Source of the DNA: Arthrobacter jinronghuae
Lineage (GTDB): Bacteria > Actinomycetota > Actinomycetes > Actinomycetales > Micrococcaceae
DNA length: 64,000 bases
Assembly: GCF_025244825.1 (NCBI RefSeq)
Contig: NZ_CP104263.1
Coordinates: 1,116,001-1,180,000, forward strand
Direction of reading: 5' to 3'
Shown here in pieces: positions 28,736-37,399 of this stretch (the stretch's first letter is position 1; the number at the start of each line of letters is the position of its first letter). The translations under genes and the position numbers were made by a program. The notes beneath the pieces were generated by a model. It ran no database searches. It saw nothing but the letters and a program-made list of their open reading frames with translations, and had not been told where the DNA came from.

Positions 28736-29079
28736 GTTGCATCTGCAGGGTTTATTCAGAAGCGATCTTCGGTGGTCTGGTCCTCGGTGGCTTGCTTCTA
28801 CATGGCTTGCTACATGGCTTGCTCCGTGGTGGCCGGGTTGTCCGCTGCTTGTCCCTTAGTGGTCTGGTCCTCCGTGTCCTTTAGTGGTCTGGTCCTCCGC
28901 GCCACCCAGCCGGGCGGTCGGCACGGTGTCAGGGTTGAGCGTGCTAACTGGGCGCCGCCGACGGCTTGGTTTGTGGGTAGGTAGTTGCGTTCAAAAGACG
29001 GGTATTTCCGGTTTTCGGAGGAGGCTGTTTGAGGCTGTTTTTGGCCCGGAAATGTCAGTGCGGGATGAAATTGTGAGGT
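28736..29079. repeat. Gene-free gap with short direct repeats
   Basis: No credible gene is visible in this 344-bp gap. It holds a 19-bp direct repeat, TTAGTGGTCTGGTCCTCCG, at 28856-28874 and 28881-28899, with a related copy at 28769-28787. A 12-bp unit, TACATGGCTTGC, is repeated at 28799-28810 and 28811-28822. Function unknown. Confidence 0.7.
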
Positions 29080-30747
29080 ATGGATCAGCTCGGAAACACC
29101 GAACGGATAACCGAAGAACCAGGCAGTGAAGACCAGCAGCTGGATGGCACCGCTGGTGAAACGGATGCGCCCCGTGCGGCCTGCACCCTGTCGGTGTACC
29201 GGGCGGAACTGTCCGAGGACACTTCCACTCCCGACGACGCAGCAACCGCATCCACAGAGCCTGAAGGCGCTGGCCGCGTGCGTCCGAACGGAGAGGATGC
29301 CGGTGGTTTCCCAGACGGTTTTACCGGAACATTGGCGTTGCAGAACCTTGAAGCCTATGACGAGGACATGGTGGGCGATGCCCTGTTCCGGATGGCGCAT
29401 TTGATGTCCTGGGTGCAGGCGCTTCAGGCGCGTCTGGTGAACCGGATGAATGAGATCTTTCGGGACGACTTCCACGCCGCGTCGGGGCAACTCGAGCCCG
29501 CGATGGCATTCAGCCTGGCATCTTCCGAATGTGCCGCCATCCTGAATGTTCCGCAGGTTACCGCCCAGCGGATGATGTTCGAAGCTGGCATGCTGTGCGG
29601 GACCCATGCCGCCACCCTGGCCGGGCTGGAGGACGGGCGCTTGTCGTACCAGCATGCGCAGGTGGTGCTGGAGCAATGCGAGAACGTTCCCGCCGAGAAA
29701 CTGCCCGGGTTTGAAGCCGATCTGCTGGAGGCTGCAGAGGGGAAGACCCGGGCGCAGTTCTCCGCTAAGGCCCGGCGACTGCGTGAGAGGAAGTTTCCGG
29801 ACACGATCAGCAAGAGGCATCTGACCGCCTTCGAGCAGCGCAAAGTCACCCTGGACCGCGAAGAGGACGGCATGTCCTGCCTCTCCGCCTATCTTCGGGC
29901 CGAGGAAGCCCAGCAGATCTACACGACCCTCAGCACCGCAGCGCGGGGTGAACAGGCCGCCGGCGATGGCCGCTCCACGGACCAACTGCGTGCCGACATC
30001 CTGGCCCAGTTGCTGATGGGCGGTCTGAGTTCAACGCACGTCCGAAATATGGGCGGAGCCAGCCGGGCGGGCGGCGCTACCGGTACCGGCTCATCGCCTG
30101 CTGACGGGGGAGACGGCAGCGGTGCGGTGGCAGATGAGAGCGGAACCGGCGGCAACGGCTCAGGGCCGGACGAGGTGATCGTGCCCCGCGCGGAGATTAT
30201 GGTCTTGATCAACGCAGAAACCCTTTTCGGCGCCGACGACCAGCCAGCGGAACTGCACGGTTACGGACCTATCAGCGCAGAAGCCGCCCGAAGACTGGCC
30301 CGCAACGCTGCCGGATGGACCGGACTCGCCCAGGACCCGCAGACCGGTGAGATCCTAGGGGTAGGGAGGCGGCGGAAGGTCCCGGCCGGCCTCAGACGCT
30401 GGCTTCGGGCCCGGGACGGAACCTGCAGGTTCCCCGGCTGCCGGGTCAGCACCGCAAATGCGGACATCGACCACACCGTCGACTGGGTGAAAGGTGGCTC
30501 CACGGATCACGGAAACCTGGAGCACCTCTGCCGCCGGCACCACAGGTTCAAGACCCTCGGTTACTGGAAAGCCTGTCAGCCCTCGCCCGGCGTGATCGAG
30601 TGGACGTCGCCGACCGGACGCGTCTACCGGACCGAGCCCTATTTGGAACTTGACCCGCCGGGTCCGGCATTGGATCGGAGGGGGCCTTCCAGACCGAAGG
30701 ATTCAGGGCAGGAAGATTGCCGGCAGGAACAGGCACCGCCATTCTGA
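29080..30747 (+). CDS. DUF222 and HNH endonuclease protein
   Basis: A 555-aa protein of the DUF222/HNH group that is multi-copy in Micrococcales. The N-terminal ~60 residues are acidic and variable. The DUF222 domain (about 85-330) includes LMSWVQALQARLVNRMNEIF. A Gly/Ser-rich linker lies near 320-365. The C-terminal HNH domain has CRFPGCRVSTANADIDHTVD, then HLCRRHHRFKT, with the paired Cys and His residues of the metal site. It may be a nuclease of a mobile or recombinogenic family; the biological role is not settled. Confidence 0.9.
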   Translation: MDQLGNTERITEEPGSEDQQLDGTAGETDAPRAACTLSVYRAELSEDTSTPDDAATASTEPEGAGRVRPNGEDAGGFPDGFTGTLALQNLEAYDEDMVGDALFRMAHLMSWVQALQARLVNRMNEIFRDDFHAASGQLEPAMAFSLASSECAAILNVPQVTAQRMMFEAGMLCGTHAATLAGLEDGRLSYQHAQVVLEQCENVPAEKLPGFEADLLEAAEGKTRAQFSAKARRLRERKFPDTISKRHLTAFEQRKVTLDREEDGMSCLSAYLRAEEAQQIYTTLSTAARGEQAAGDGRSTDQLRADILAQLLMGGLSSTHVRNMGGASRAGGATGTGSSPADGGDGSGAVADESGTGGNGSGPDEVIVPRAEIMVLINAETLFGADDQPAELHGYGPISAEAARRLARNAAGWTGLAQDPQTGEILGVGRRRKVPAGLRRWLRARDGTCRFPGCRVSTANADIDHTVDWVKGGSTDHGNLEHLCRRHHRFKTLGYWKACQPSPGVIEWTSPTGRVYRTEPYLELDPPGPALDRRGPSRPKDSGQEDCRQEQAPPF

Positions 30748-30824
30748 GGTGGGTGCAGCCGATTCTGGTGGTTACCGGACTGCGGTCGCTACCGCCGCAG
30801 CTCCCTACTGGCCCGCCTACCGGG

Positions 30825-31577
30825 CTACCGCCGCGCAGCCACAATGATCTCCCGGCTGGACGCTTCCATGAACGGACCGCCCTCCCAGTCCCCGTACCAG
30901 TCCACGGAGTTGAAGCCGGCCCGTTCCAGCAGGTCCTTCAATACCTCGGCCCGCACAAACTTCAGGATGCTCCGGCTGACGAACCGCTCGCCGTCGGACC
31001 GGAAGAGGGTACGGTCCTCGAAAGTGACCAACACGCCGTCGTACTGCTCCTCGGCAGAGATCAGCTCCCACTCCACTTCGAGCGTGCCCGCAGAGGATTC
31101 CTGAATCTCGGGCCCGGTACTGCCGCTGTCCCACGCCAGCCATGCCTTCGCCGCAGGATTTCGGGTTTCGAAATAGAAGGTTCCCCCGGAGACGAGCCGG
31201 GACCGAACAGCCACCAGGGTTTCGAGGATCTCGGCCTCGGTCAGAAGGCACTGAAACGCATGCCCCGTCATAAGGGCAGCATCAAACGGACCGGGAGGAA
31301 GATCCGCAGCGGTGCCCTGCAGCCAGGTGACCTTCTCACCGCCGGCACGCGCCCGCGCCACCTCCAGCATGCCGCGCGCCGGATCGATGCCGGTCAACGT
31401 GTGGCCCGCCAGCGCCAGACGCACGGCGAAACTGCCGGTGCCGCATCCGACGTCGGCGATTCGGAGCGGCTTATCGCCGATAAGGCCGGCGTAAAAGTCG
31501 GTGTCCCACTGCCCGGCATTGTCTTCGTCATAGAGAGCCACGAGCCGCGGCTCGTTGTAATTCGTGTCAACCATCAT
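30825..31577 (-). CDS. Class I SAM-dependent methyltransferase
   Basis: A 250-aa methyltransferase. SAM-binding motif I is IADVGCGTGSFAVRLALAG, with TGIDPARGML as the following acidic strand and FDAALMTGHAFQCLL as motif IV. The substrate is not identifiable. The start is one of two adjacent ATG codons (31577 or 31574) after GGGGGA; upstream frame sequence is untranslated. It is convergent with the HNH gene 77 bp away. Confidence 0.87.
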   Translation of the reverse strand: MMVDTNYNEPRLVALYDEDNAGQWDTDFYAGLIGDKPLRIADVGCGTGSFAVRLALAGHTLTGIDPARGMLEVARARAGGEKVTWLQGTAADLPPGPFDAALMTGHAFQCLLTEAEILETLVAVRSRLVSGGTFYFETRNPAAKAWLAWDSGSTGPEIQESSAGTLEVEWELISAEEQYDGVLVTFEDRTLFRSDGERFVSRSILKFVRAEVLKDLLERAGFNSVDWYGDWEGGPFMEASSREIIVAARR

Positions 31578-31723
31578 TCCCCCGGATTCCGGACAGTTGA
31601 CCCGAATCTTACCGGGATTAAGCCCTGAGGAAAGGACGGTCCAGAGCAACCGTTTTGCGCGTTCGTGCGACGGATAATTTATCCCGATGCATCCAGTGCA
31701 GCACCGACTCGCAGGAGGAACGC

Positions 31724-32191
31724 ATGCCCCGAAAAGCACCCACGGCACCGCGGACGACGATCCGAGGGACACCCGAGCCCGCGCCGGTTACGCCGCAGAC
31801 CCCGCCGACCCAGCAGACGCCGCAGACCCCGCAGGATCTGGATACGGCCTACTTCGCCCGCCTGATCGATGAGCGAATGGAACACACCCGCGAGCAGATC
31901 AGTACGCTGACGGCTGTGATCCGGGAAGTTACCCTGGCAGCCAAGGACATTCCGGCAGACGACGAACACGACCCCGAAGGAACCACCGTGTCCGTGGAAA
32001 GGGCCAACGAGGTGGCACTGCTGGCCGCAGCGGAAACATCGCTGATCGAACTGATGGAGGCACGGGAACGCCTGAACACCGATAGTTACGGCATCTGCGA
32101 ACGCTGCGGGACAGCGATCCCGACGGCACGGCTCGAGATCCGCCCCGAAACCCGCTTCTGCGTGGAGTGCGCTTCAGTCCGCAGAAGGTGA
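31724..32191 (+). CDS. DksA/TraR-type C4 zinc finger protein
   Basis: A 155-aa protein. A Pro/Thr/Gln-rich N-terminal tail (about 1-40) leads to a helical region and a C-terminal zinc finger CERCG...CVEC (RCGTAIPTARLEIRPETRFC). DksA/TraR proteins act on RNA polymerase through its secondary channel. This member lacks a full DksA coiled-coil length, so it may be a short TraR-like regulator. The ATG at 31724 is preceded by a perfect AGGAGG. Confidence 0.87.
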   Translation: MPRKAPTAPRTTIRGTPEPAPVTPQTPPTQQTPQTPQDLDTAYFARLIDERMEHTREQISTLTAVIREVTLAAKDIPADDEHDPEGTTVSVERANEVALLAAAETSLIELMEARERLNTDSYGICERCGTAIPTARLEIRPETRFCVECASVRRR

Positions 32192-32311
32192 GCGCGACGC
32201 CGCCGGTGCGGTTGAGCCATGTGCGCCGCCTCACCGCCGTCCGGAAACGCGGCAGGGCGGGGATAGAATCTACGTGCACTTCAACCAAGACCGTAAGGAT
32301 CCGTAACACGC

Positions 32312-32806
32312 ATGAGCATCACCATCCGGCTTGCCACCGAGGCTGACTTTGACGACATCCGCCGGATTACCCGTGAGGCTTACCTGCACGGCAACCACAT
32401 CGAGGCCGACAATCCCTACGTCAAGGAACTGGAAAACGTCGAGGACCGCGCCAAGCACACCGAGCTGTGGGTAGCCGAGCTCGACGGAAAGGTGGCTGCC
32501 TCCGCCGCAATCACGTACGCCGGTCAGCCCTACACGGACATCGCCATTGAAGGCGAACTGGAATTCCGGATGCTCGCCGTGGATCCGGCCGTCCAGCGCG
32601 GGGGAGTGGGCCGCGCGATGGTCAACGCCATTGTCGACTATGCCCGGAACAAGGACGGCATCAACGCGGTCAGCCTCACCAGCATGACCACCATGCTGAA
32701 CGCCCACGCCCTCTACCTGTCCTGCGGGTTTGAACGCGTTCCGGAGCGGGACTGGACCGTTCCCGGCGAGGACTACATTCTCTGGGTGTTCCGCAAGGCG
32801 GTCTAA
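32312..32806 (+). CDS. GNAT family N-acetyltransferase
   Basis: A 164-aa acetyltransferase. The acetyl-CoA-binding motif A is RMLAVDPAVQRGGVGRAMV, and the fold ends in ALYLSCGFERVPERDW. The substrate is not predictable from sequence. The ATG at 32312 lies behind a weak ribosome site. It is followed by a triple terminator-like array, so it closes its transcript. Confidence 0.92.
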   Translation: MSITIRLATEADFDDIRRITREAYLHGNHIEADNPYVKELENVEDRAKHTELWVAELDGKVAASAAITYAGQPYTDIAIEGELEFRMLAVDPAVQRGGVGRAMVNAIVDYARNKDGINAVSLTSMTTMLNAHALYLSCGFERVPERDWTVPGEDYILWVFRKAV

Positions 32807-32829
32807 TCCTCCAGCAGTACGCGGCCCCG

Positions 32830-32964
32830 GCCGTCCCGGTGCCCGACGGCTGCGGGACGGCTTTTGTGCGTCGGCCCGGCCGTCCCGGTGCCCGACGGCG
32901 GCGGGACGGCTTTTGCGCGTCGGCCCCGGCCGTCCCGGTGCCCGACGGCGGCGGGACGGCTTTT
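32830..32964 (+). terminator. Three tandem terminator-like hairpins
   Basis: Three near-identical units, spaced 49 and 50 bp, each with the stem GCCGTCCCG/CGGGACGGC followed by TTTT. Stems start at 32830, 32879 and 32929. Each could act as an intrinsic terminator between the acetyltransferase gene and gatC. The T tracts are short, so efficiency per unit may be modest. Confidence 0.75.
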
Positions 32965-33098
32965 GCGCGTCTGCAGCGGTCGGCAGCACGTCGGCAGCGT
33001 GTGGCGGCGGCCTCCATGCCCTGCCCCGAAACGCCGTAGACTGGAACGGATACCGGCGTAAAGCCGAAACACGTTCCTAAAAGACGCATGGGAGACTC

Positions 33099-33395
33099 AT
33101 GTCTGAGATCAATCGTGAGGCTGTGGCGCATCTGGCGCGGCTGGCCCACATTGAGATGACCAACGACGAGCTGGACAAGATGGCCGGCGAACTCGATGTC
33201 ATCGTGGATTCGATCAAATCCGTAAGCGAAGTTGCCGGCGAGGACATCCCGGCAACCTCCCACCCCATCCCGCTGACCAACGTCTTCCGTGAAGACGTTG
33301 TGGGGCAGACGCTGACCAATGAAGAAGCCCTGTCCGGCGCCCCGGACAACGCCGCCGGCCGCTTCAAGGTCCCCGCCATCCTGGATGAGGAGTAA
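33099..33395 (+). CDS. gatC: Asp-tRNA(Asn)/Glu-tRNA(Gln) amidotransferase subunit C
   Basis: A 98-aa GatC, the small stabilising subunit of the GatCAB transamidosome, which makes Gln-tRNA(Gln) and, in some organisms, Asn-tRNA(Asn). It shows [20 protein letters not shown] and a C-terminal [12 protein letters not shown]. The ATG at 33099 has GGGAG upstream. It heads the gatC-gatA-gatB operon; gatA begins 8 bp after its stop. Confidence 0.97.
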   Translation: MSEINREAVAHLARLAHIEMTNDELDKMAGELDVIVDSIKSVSEVAGEDIPATSHPIPLTNVFREDVVGQTLTNEEALSGAPDNAAGRFKVPAILDEE

Positions 33396-33403
33396 AAGCT
33401 TCC

Positions 33404-34906
33404 ATGAGTGAACTGATTACATCAAGCGCCGCACAGCTGGCCGCCAAGCTGGCTGCCGGCGAAGTGTCCGCCGTCGAGGTCACGCAGGCCCACCTGGACC
33501 GCATCGCGGAGGTGGACGGCGCCATCAACGCCTTCCTGCACGTCAACACCGACGAGGCGCTGCAGGTTGCCGCCGACGTCGACAAGGCCCGCGCCAACGG
33601 CGAGGAACTGCACGAACTGGCCGGCGTGCCCATCGCCATCAAGGACCTGATCGTCACCAAGGGCCAGCCCACCACGGCCGGCTCCAAGATGCTCGAGGGC
33701 TGGATGAGCCCCTACGACGCCACGGTGATCTCGAAGATCCGTGCCGCGCGTATGCCGATGCTCGGCAAGACCAACCTGGACGAGTTCGCCATGGGCTCCT
33801 CCACGGAACACTCCGCGTACGGCCCCACCCGCAACCCGTGGGACCTGGACCGTATCCCGGGCGGCTCCGGCGGCGGTTCCGCAGCCGCCGTCGCCGCTTT
33901 CGAAGCTCCGCTGGCGCTGGGCACCGACACCGGCGGATCCATCCGCCAGCCGGCCGCCGTCACCGGCTCCGTGGGCGTGAAGCCCACCTACGGCGGCGTC
34001 TCCCGCTACGGCGCAATTGCCATGGCCTCCTCGCTGGACCAGATCGGCCCGGTCTCCCGCACCGTGCTGGATGCTGCCCTGCTGCAGGAACTCATCGGCG
34101 GCCACGATCCCCGCGACTCCACCTCCCTGACGGACCCCGTGGGTTCACTGGCCGACGCCGCCCGCAACGGCAGCGTCGCCGGGATGCGGATCGGCGTCAT
34201 CAAGGAACTGCAGGGCGAAGGCTACGAAGCCGGCGTCCAGGCCCGCTTCACTGAGTCCCTGGACATGTTGCGGGACGCGGGAGCGGAAATCGTTGAGGTG
34301 TCCTGCCCTAACTTCAAGTACGCACTCGGCGCCTACTACCTGATCATGCCGTCCGAGGCTTCCTCGAACCTGGCCAAGTACGACGGCGTCCGGTACGGCA
34401 TGCGCGAACTGCCCGCCGAGCCGCCGCTGACCATCGAACGCGTTATGGGTGCCACCCGCGCCGCCGGCTTCGGCGACGAGGTCAAGCGCCGCATCATCCT
34501 GGGCACCTACGCCCTTTCCGCCGGCTACTACGACGCCTACTACGGCTCGGCCCAGAAGGTGCGCACCCTGATCCAGCGCGACTTCAACGCCGCGTTCGCG
34601 CAGGCCGACGTGCTGATCTCCCCGACCTCGCCCAACACGGCGTTCAAGCTCGGCGAAAAGCTGGACGATCCGCTGGCCATGTACCTGAACGACGTCGCCA
34701 CCATCCCGGCCAACATGGCAGGCGTGCCGGGCATCTCCATCCCCGGCGGCCTGTCCGACGGCCTGCCCGTCGGCATCCAGTTCCTGGCCCCGGCCCGCGA
34801 AGACATCCGCCTCTACCGCGCCGGCGCAGCCCTCGAGGGCATGCTCGAGCAGAAGTGGGGCGGCCCGCTGCTGGCCTCGGCACCCGTACTCGGAGGAGTG
34901 AAGTAA
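33404..34906 (+). CDS. gatA: Asp-tRNA(Asn)/Glu-tRNA(Gln) amidotransferase subunit A
   Basis: A 500-aa amidase that releases ammonia from glutamine. The amidase signature has the catalytic Lys in [10 protein letters not shown], the glycine/serine loop [20 protein letters not shown] and [15 protein letters not shown], giving the Ser-cisSer-Lys triad. Length is normal. GAGGAG precedes the ATG. The stop TAA abuts the gatB ATG directly. Confidence 0.98.
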   Translation: MSELITSSAAQLAAKLAAGEVSAVEVTQAHLDRIAEVDGAINAFLHVNTDEALQVAADVDKARANGEELHELAGVPIAIKDLIVTKGQPTTAGSKMLEGWMSPYDATVISKIRAARMPMLGKTNLDEFAMGSSTEHSAYGPTRNPWDLDRIPGGSGGGSAAAVAAFEAPLALGTDTGGSIRQPAAVTGSVGVKPTYGGVSRYGAIAMASSLDQIGPVSRTVLDAALLQELIGGHDPRDSTSLTDPVGSLADAARNGSVAGMRIGVIKELQGEGYEAGVQARFTESLDMLRDAGAEIVEVSCPNFKYALGAYYLIMPSEASSNLAKYDGVRYGMRELPAEPPLTIERVMGATRAAGFGDEVKRRIILGTYALSAGYYDAYYGSAQKVRTLIQRDFNAAFAQADVLISPTSPNTAFKLGEKLDDPLAMYLNDVATIPANMAGVPGISIPGGLSDGLPVGIQFLAPAREDIRLYRAGAALEGMLEQKWGGPLLASAPVLGGVK

Positions 34907-36424
34907 ATGTCCGTCCATATCCAGGATGAAACCCTGTCCTTCGAAGAGGCCATGGAGAAGTACGACCCGGTGCTGGGGTTCGAGGTCCACGTGGAGCTGA
35001 ACACCAAAACCAAGATGTTCTCCGACGCCCCGAACATCTTCGGCGACGAGCCCAACACGGCCGTCACCCCGGTGGACCTGGGCATGCCCGGCGTGCTGCC
35101 GGTGGTGAACAAGAAGGCCGTGGAGTACTCGATCCTCATCGGCCTGGCCCTGAACTGCAAGATCGCCGAATCCTGCACCTTCGCCCGGAAGCAGTACTTC
35201 TACCCGGACACACCCAAGAACTTCCAGACCTCCCAGTACGAAGACCCCATCGCGTACGACGGCTACCTGGACATTGAGCTCGAAGACGGCACGGTGTTCC
35301 GCGTCGAGATTGAACGCGCGCACATGGAAGAGGACGCCGGAAAGCTGACCCACATGGGCGGCGCCGCCGGCCGCATCCAGGGCGCCGACTTCTCCCTGGT
35401 GGACTACAACCGCGCCGGTGTGCCGCTGGTCGAGATCGTCACCAAGCCGATCGAAGGCGCCGGTTCGCGTGCCCCCGAACTGGCCAAGGCCTACGTGGCC
35501 GCCATCCGGGAAATCGTCAAGAACCTCGGTGTCTCCGACGCCAAGATGGAGCGCGGCAACGTCCGCTGCGACGCCAACGTGTCGCTGCGTCCGTACGGCC
35601 AGGAAAAGTTCGGCACGCGTTCGGAAACGAAGAACGTGAACTCGCTGCGCGCCGTCGAACGCGCCGTCCGCTTCGAGATCCAGCGCCACGCCGCCGTCCT
35701 GGACTCCGGCAACGAGATTGTCCAGGAAACGCGCCACTGGCACGAGGACACCCGGTCCACCACCTCGGGCCGGCCGAAGTCCGACGCCGACGACTACCGG
35801 TACTTCCCGGAACCGGATCTCCTGCCCGTGGTGACCACCACGGAATGGATTGAAGAGCTGCGCTCCCGCCTGCCCGAGCCGCCGGCCGAGCGCCGCAAGC
35901 GGCTCAAGGAAGACTGGGGCTACTCCGACGCCGAGTTCCGCGACGTCGTCAACGCCGGAGTCATGGAAGCCATCGAGGAAACCATTGCCGCCGGCGCTTC
36001 CGCACAGGTGGCGCGCAAGTGGTGGATGGGTGAGGTTGCCCGCCGCGCCAAGGAAGCCGAAGTGGATCCGGTGGACGTAGGCGTCACGCCTGAGCTGATC
36101 GTGGAACTGGACCGCCTGGTCCAGGCCGGCAAGATCAACGACAAGCTGGCCCGCCAGGTCCTCGACGGCGTCCTCGCCGGCGAAGGCACCCCGGAGGAAG
36201 TCATCGACAAGCGCGGCCTGGCCGTGGTGTCCGACGACGGCCCCCTGCTTGAAGCGATCGACGCGGCGTTGGCGGCCCAGCCGGACGTTGCAGACAAGAT
36301 CCGCGGCGGCAAGGTCCAGGCTGTCGGCGCCATCGTGGGCGGCGTTATGAAGGCCACCCGCGGGCAGGCCGACGCCGGCCGCGTCCGCGAGCTGATCCTG
36401 GAACGCCTCGGCGTGCAGGGCTGA
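34907..36424 (+). CDS. gatB: Asp-tRNA(Asn)/Glu-tRNA(Gln) amidotransferase subunit B
   Basis: A 505-aa GatB, which binds the mischarged tRNA and activates it for amidation. The N-terminal cradle has VLGFEVHVELNTKTKMF, the catalytic region DFSLVDYNRAGVPLVEIVTKP and RCDANVSLRPYG, and the C-terminal tail YqeY-like helical domain ends the protein. GGAGG lies within the end of gatA as ribosome site. It ends the operon before a hairpin. Confidence 0.98.
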   Translation: MSVHIQDETLSFEEAMEKYDPVLGFEVHVELNTKTKMFSDAPNIFGDEPNTAVTPVDLGMPGVLPVVNKKAVEYSILIGLALNCKIAESCTFARKQYFYPDTPKNFQTSQYEDPIAYDGYLDIELEDGTVFRVEIERAHMEEDAGKLTHMGGAAGRIQGADFSLVDYNRAGVPLVEIVTKPIEGAGSRAPELAKAYVAAIREIVKNLGVSDAKMERGNVRCDANVSLRPYGQEKFGTRSETKNVNSLRAVERAVRFEIQRHAAVLDSGNEIVQETRHWHEDTRSTTSGRPKSDADDYRYFPEPDLLPVVTTTEWIEELRSRLPEPPAERRKRLKEDWGYSDAEFRDVVNAGVMEAIEETIAAGASAQVARKWWMGEVARRAKEAEVDPVDVGVTPELIVELDRLVQAGKINDKLARQVLDGVLAGEGTPEEVIDKRGLAVVSDDGPLLEAIDAALAAQPDVADKIRGGKVQAVGAIVGGVMKATRGQADAGRVRELILERLGVQG

Positions 36425-36456
36425 TAGTCCGGACTCCCGCCTGACGAGCAACCGCT

Positions 36457-36490
36457 GACCCCCGTGTGGCCTTAGGGCCGGACGGGGGTC
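36457..36490. terminator. Hairpin between gatB and convergent GntR gene
   Basis: A 9-bp stem (36457-36465 with 36482-36490) enclosing a smaller GGCC hairpin, in the 72-bp gap between convergent genes. No long T run follows, so this is a probable but imperfect terminator. Confidence 0.6.
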
Positions 36491-36496
36491 GGCGCG

Positions 36497-37270
36497 TTAA
36501 CGGCTTCCCGTCCCGTGCCGCGCCCAGAACTCAGAGGTCTCCTCCATGCTGCGCTCGACGATCCGTTCCATCGCCGCCTGGGCTGCGGATCCGTCCGCAG
36601 CCTGGACCGCAACCGCAATGTCCATGTGCAGCTGCAGCGCCTCGTGGTGGGGCAGATCCGGCATCAGGCCGTACTGTGCCCGCCCGACCAGGACCTCGGC
36701 GACCAGGCGATGCAGCTGGGCGAACATTTCATTGCCGGACGCGGTCAGCAGCAGCTGGTGGAACTGCACGTCCAGTCGCAGGAATTCCGCGGCATCGCCG
36801 GACTGGCCCGCAGCCCACATCCGGCCGGAGAGAAGAAGCAGTTCCGACACCTGGTCCGGTTCGGCGCGGACGGCCGCCAGACGGGCTGCCTGGGGTTCGA
36901 CGGCGGTCCGCAGCTCCGCAAGGGAGCGCAGCTGCCCGAGCCGGTCGTTGGTGGCCAGCCGCCACCGGATGACCAGCGGATCAAAGAGGTTCCACTCCCT
37001 TGCCGGCAGGATCTCCACCCCCACTCTCCGGCGCGAGGCGACCATTCCCAGGGCGGACAGCACCCGCAGCACTTCCCTGATGACGGAACGCGAAACCGCC
37101 AGCTTTTCCTCGAACTCCTCGCTGCGCAGGATGTCACCGGCAGCCAGCTTCCCGCCGCAGATCGCCATGCCCAGATGCTCCAACACCTGCGCATGCAGAC
37201 CGGACGGAGCCTGGGTGCTGTTCACGGCAGCGGCGCCGGGGGCGGCGGTGCCCCGTGGAGTCGTGGTCAT
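36497..37270 (-). CDS. FadR/GntR-family regulator with FCD domain (galactonate locus)
   Basis: A 257-aa regulator. The N-terminal GntR wing-helix is VLEHLGMAICGGKLAAGDIL ... SRSVIREVLRVLSALGMV, and the C-terminal FCD ligand domain includes DVQFHQLLLTASGN and HEALQLH with metal-type His residues. It lies divergent from a sugar transporter and galactonate-type genes, so it most likely represses them until a sugar acid binds, as DgoR does. The ATG at 37270 has GAGG abutting it, a poor ribosome site; a GTG inside the N-terminal tail is possible. Confidence 0.87.
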   Translation of the reverse strand: MTTTPRGTAAPGAAAVNSTQAPSGLHAQVLEHLGMAICGGKLAAGDILRSEEFEEKLAVSRSVIREVLRVLSALGMVASRRRVGVEILPAREWNLFDPLVIRWRLATNDRLGQLRSLAELRTAVEPQAARLAAVRAEPDQVSELLLLSGRMWAAGQSGDAAEFLRLDVQFHQLLLTASGNEMFAQLHRLVAEVLVGRAQYGLMPDLPHHEALQLHMDIAVAVQAADGSAAQAAMERIVERSMEETSEFWARHGTGSR

Positions 37271-37275
37271 CCTCG

Positions 37276-37315
37276 AATCATACGGCTTCCAAAACACTGT
37301 TGAATAAGTATGATT
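37276..37315. promoter_or_regulatory. Putative GntR operator in the divergent promoter
   Basis: A perfect 8-bp inverted repeat, AATCATAC (37276-37283) and GTATGATT (37308-37315), lies between the regulator and the transporter gene. The half-sites are AT-rich in a GC-rich gap and separated by 24 bp, which could bring two dimers together. This is the best operator candidate for the regulator encoded alongside. Confidence 0.6.
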
Positions 37316-37399
37316 TATCCGCTAAAACTCTGCTCACCGCAGGCGTAACGAGGCGCCGGCGCGGGGGCCCGGACCGCCCCAGGGACGGATGGAGACGGC

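Noticed and set aside
34145..36451. 768-codon minus-strand open frame
   Set aside because: Antisense to gatA and gatB, both full-length and conserved.
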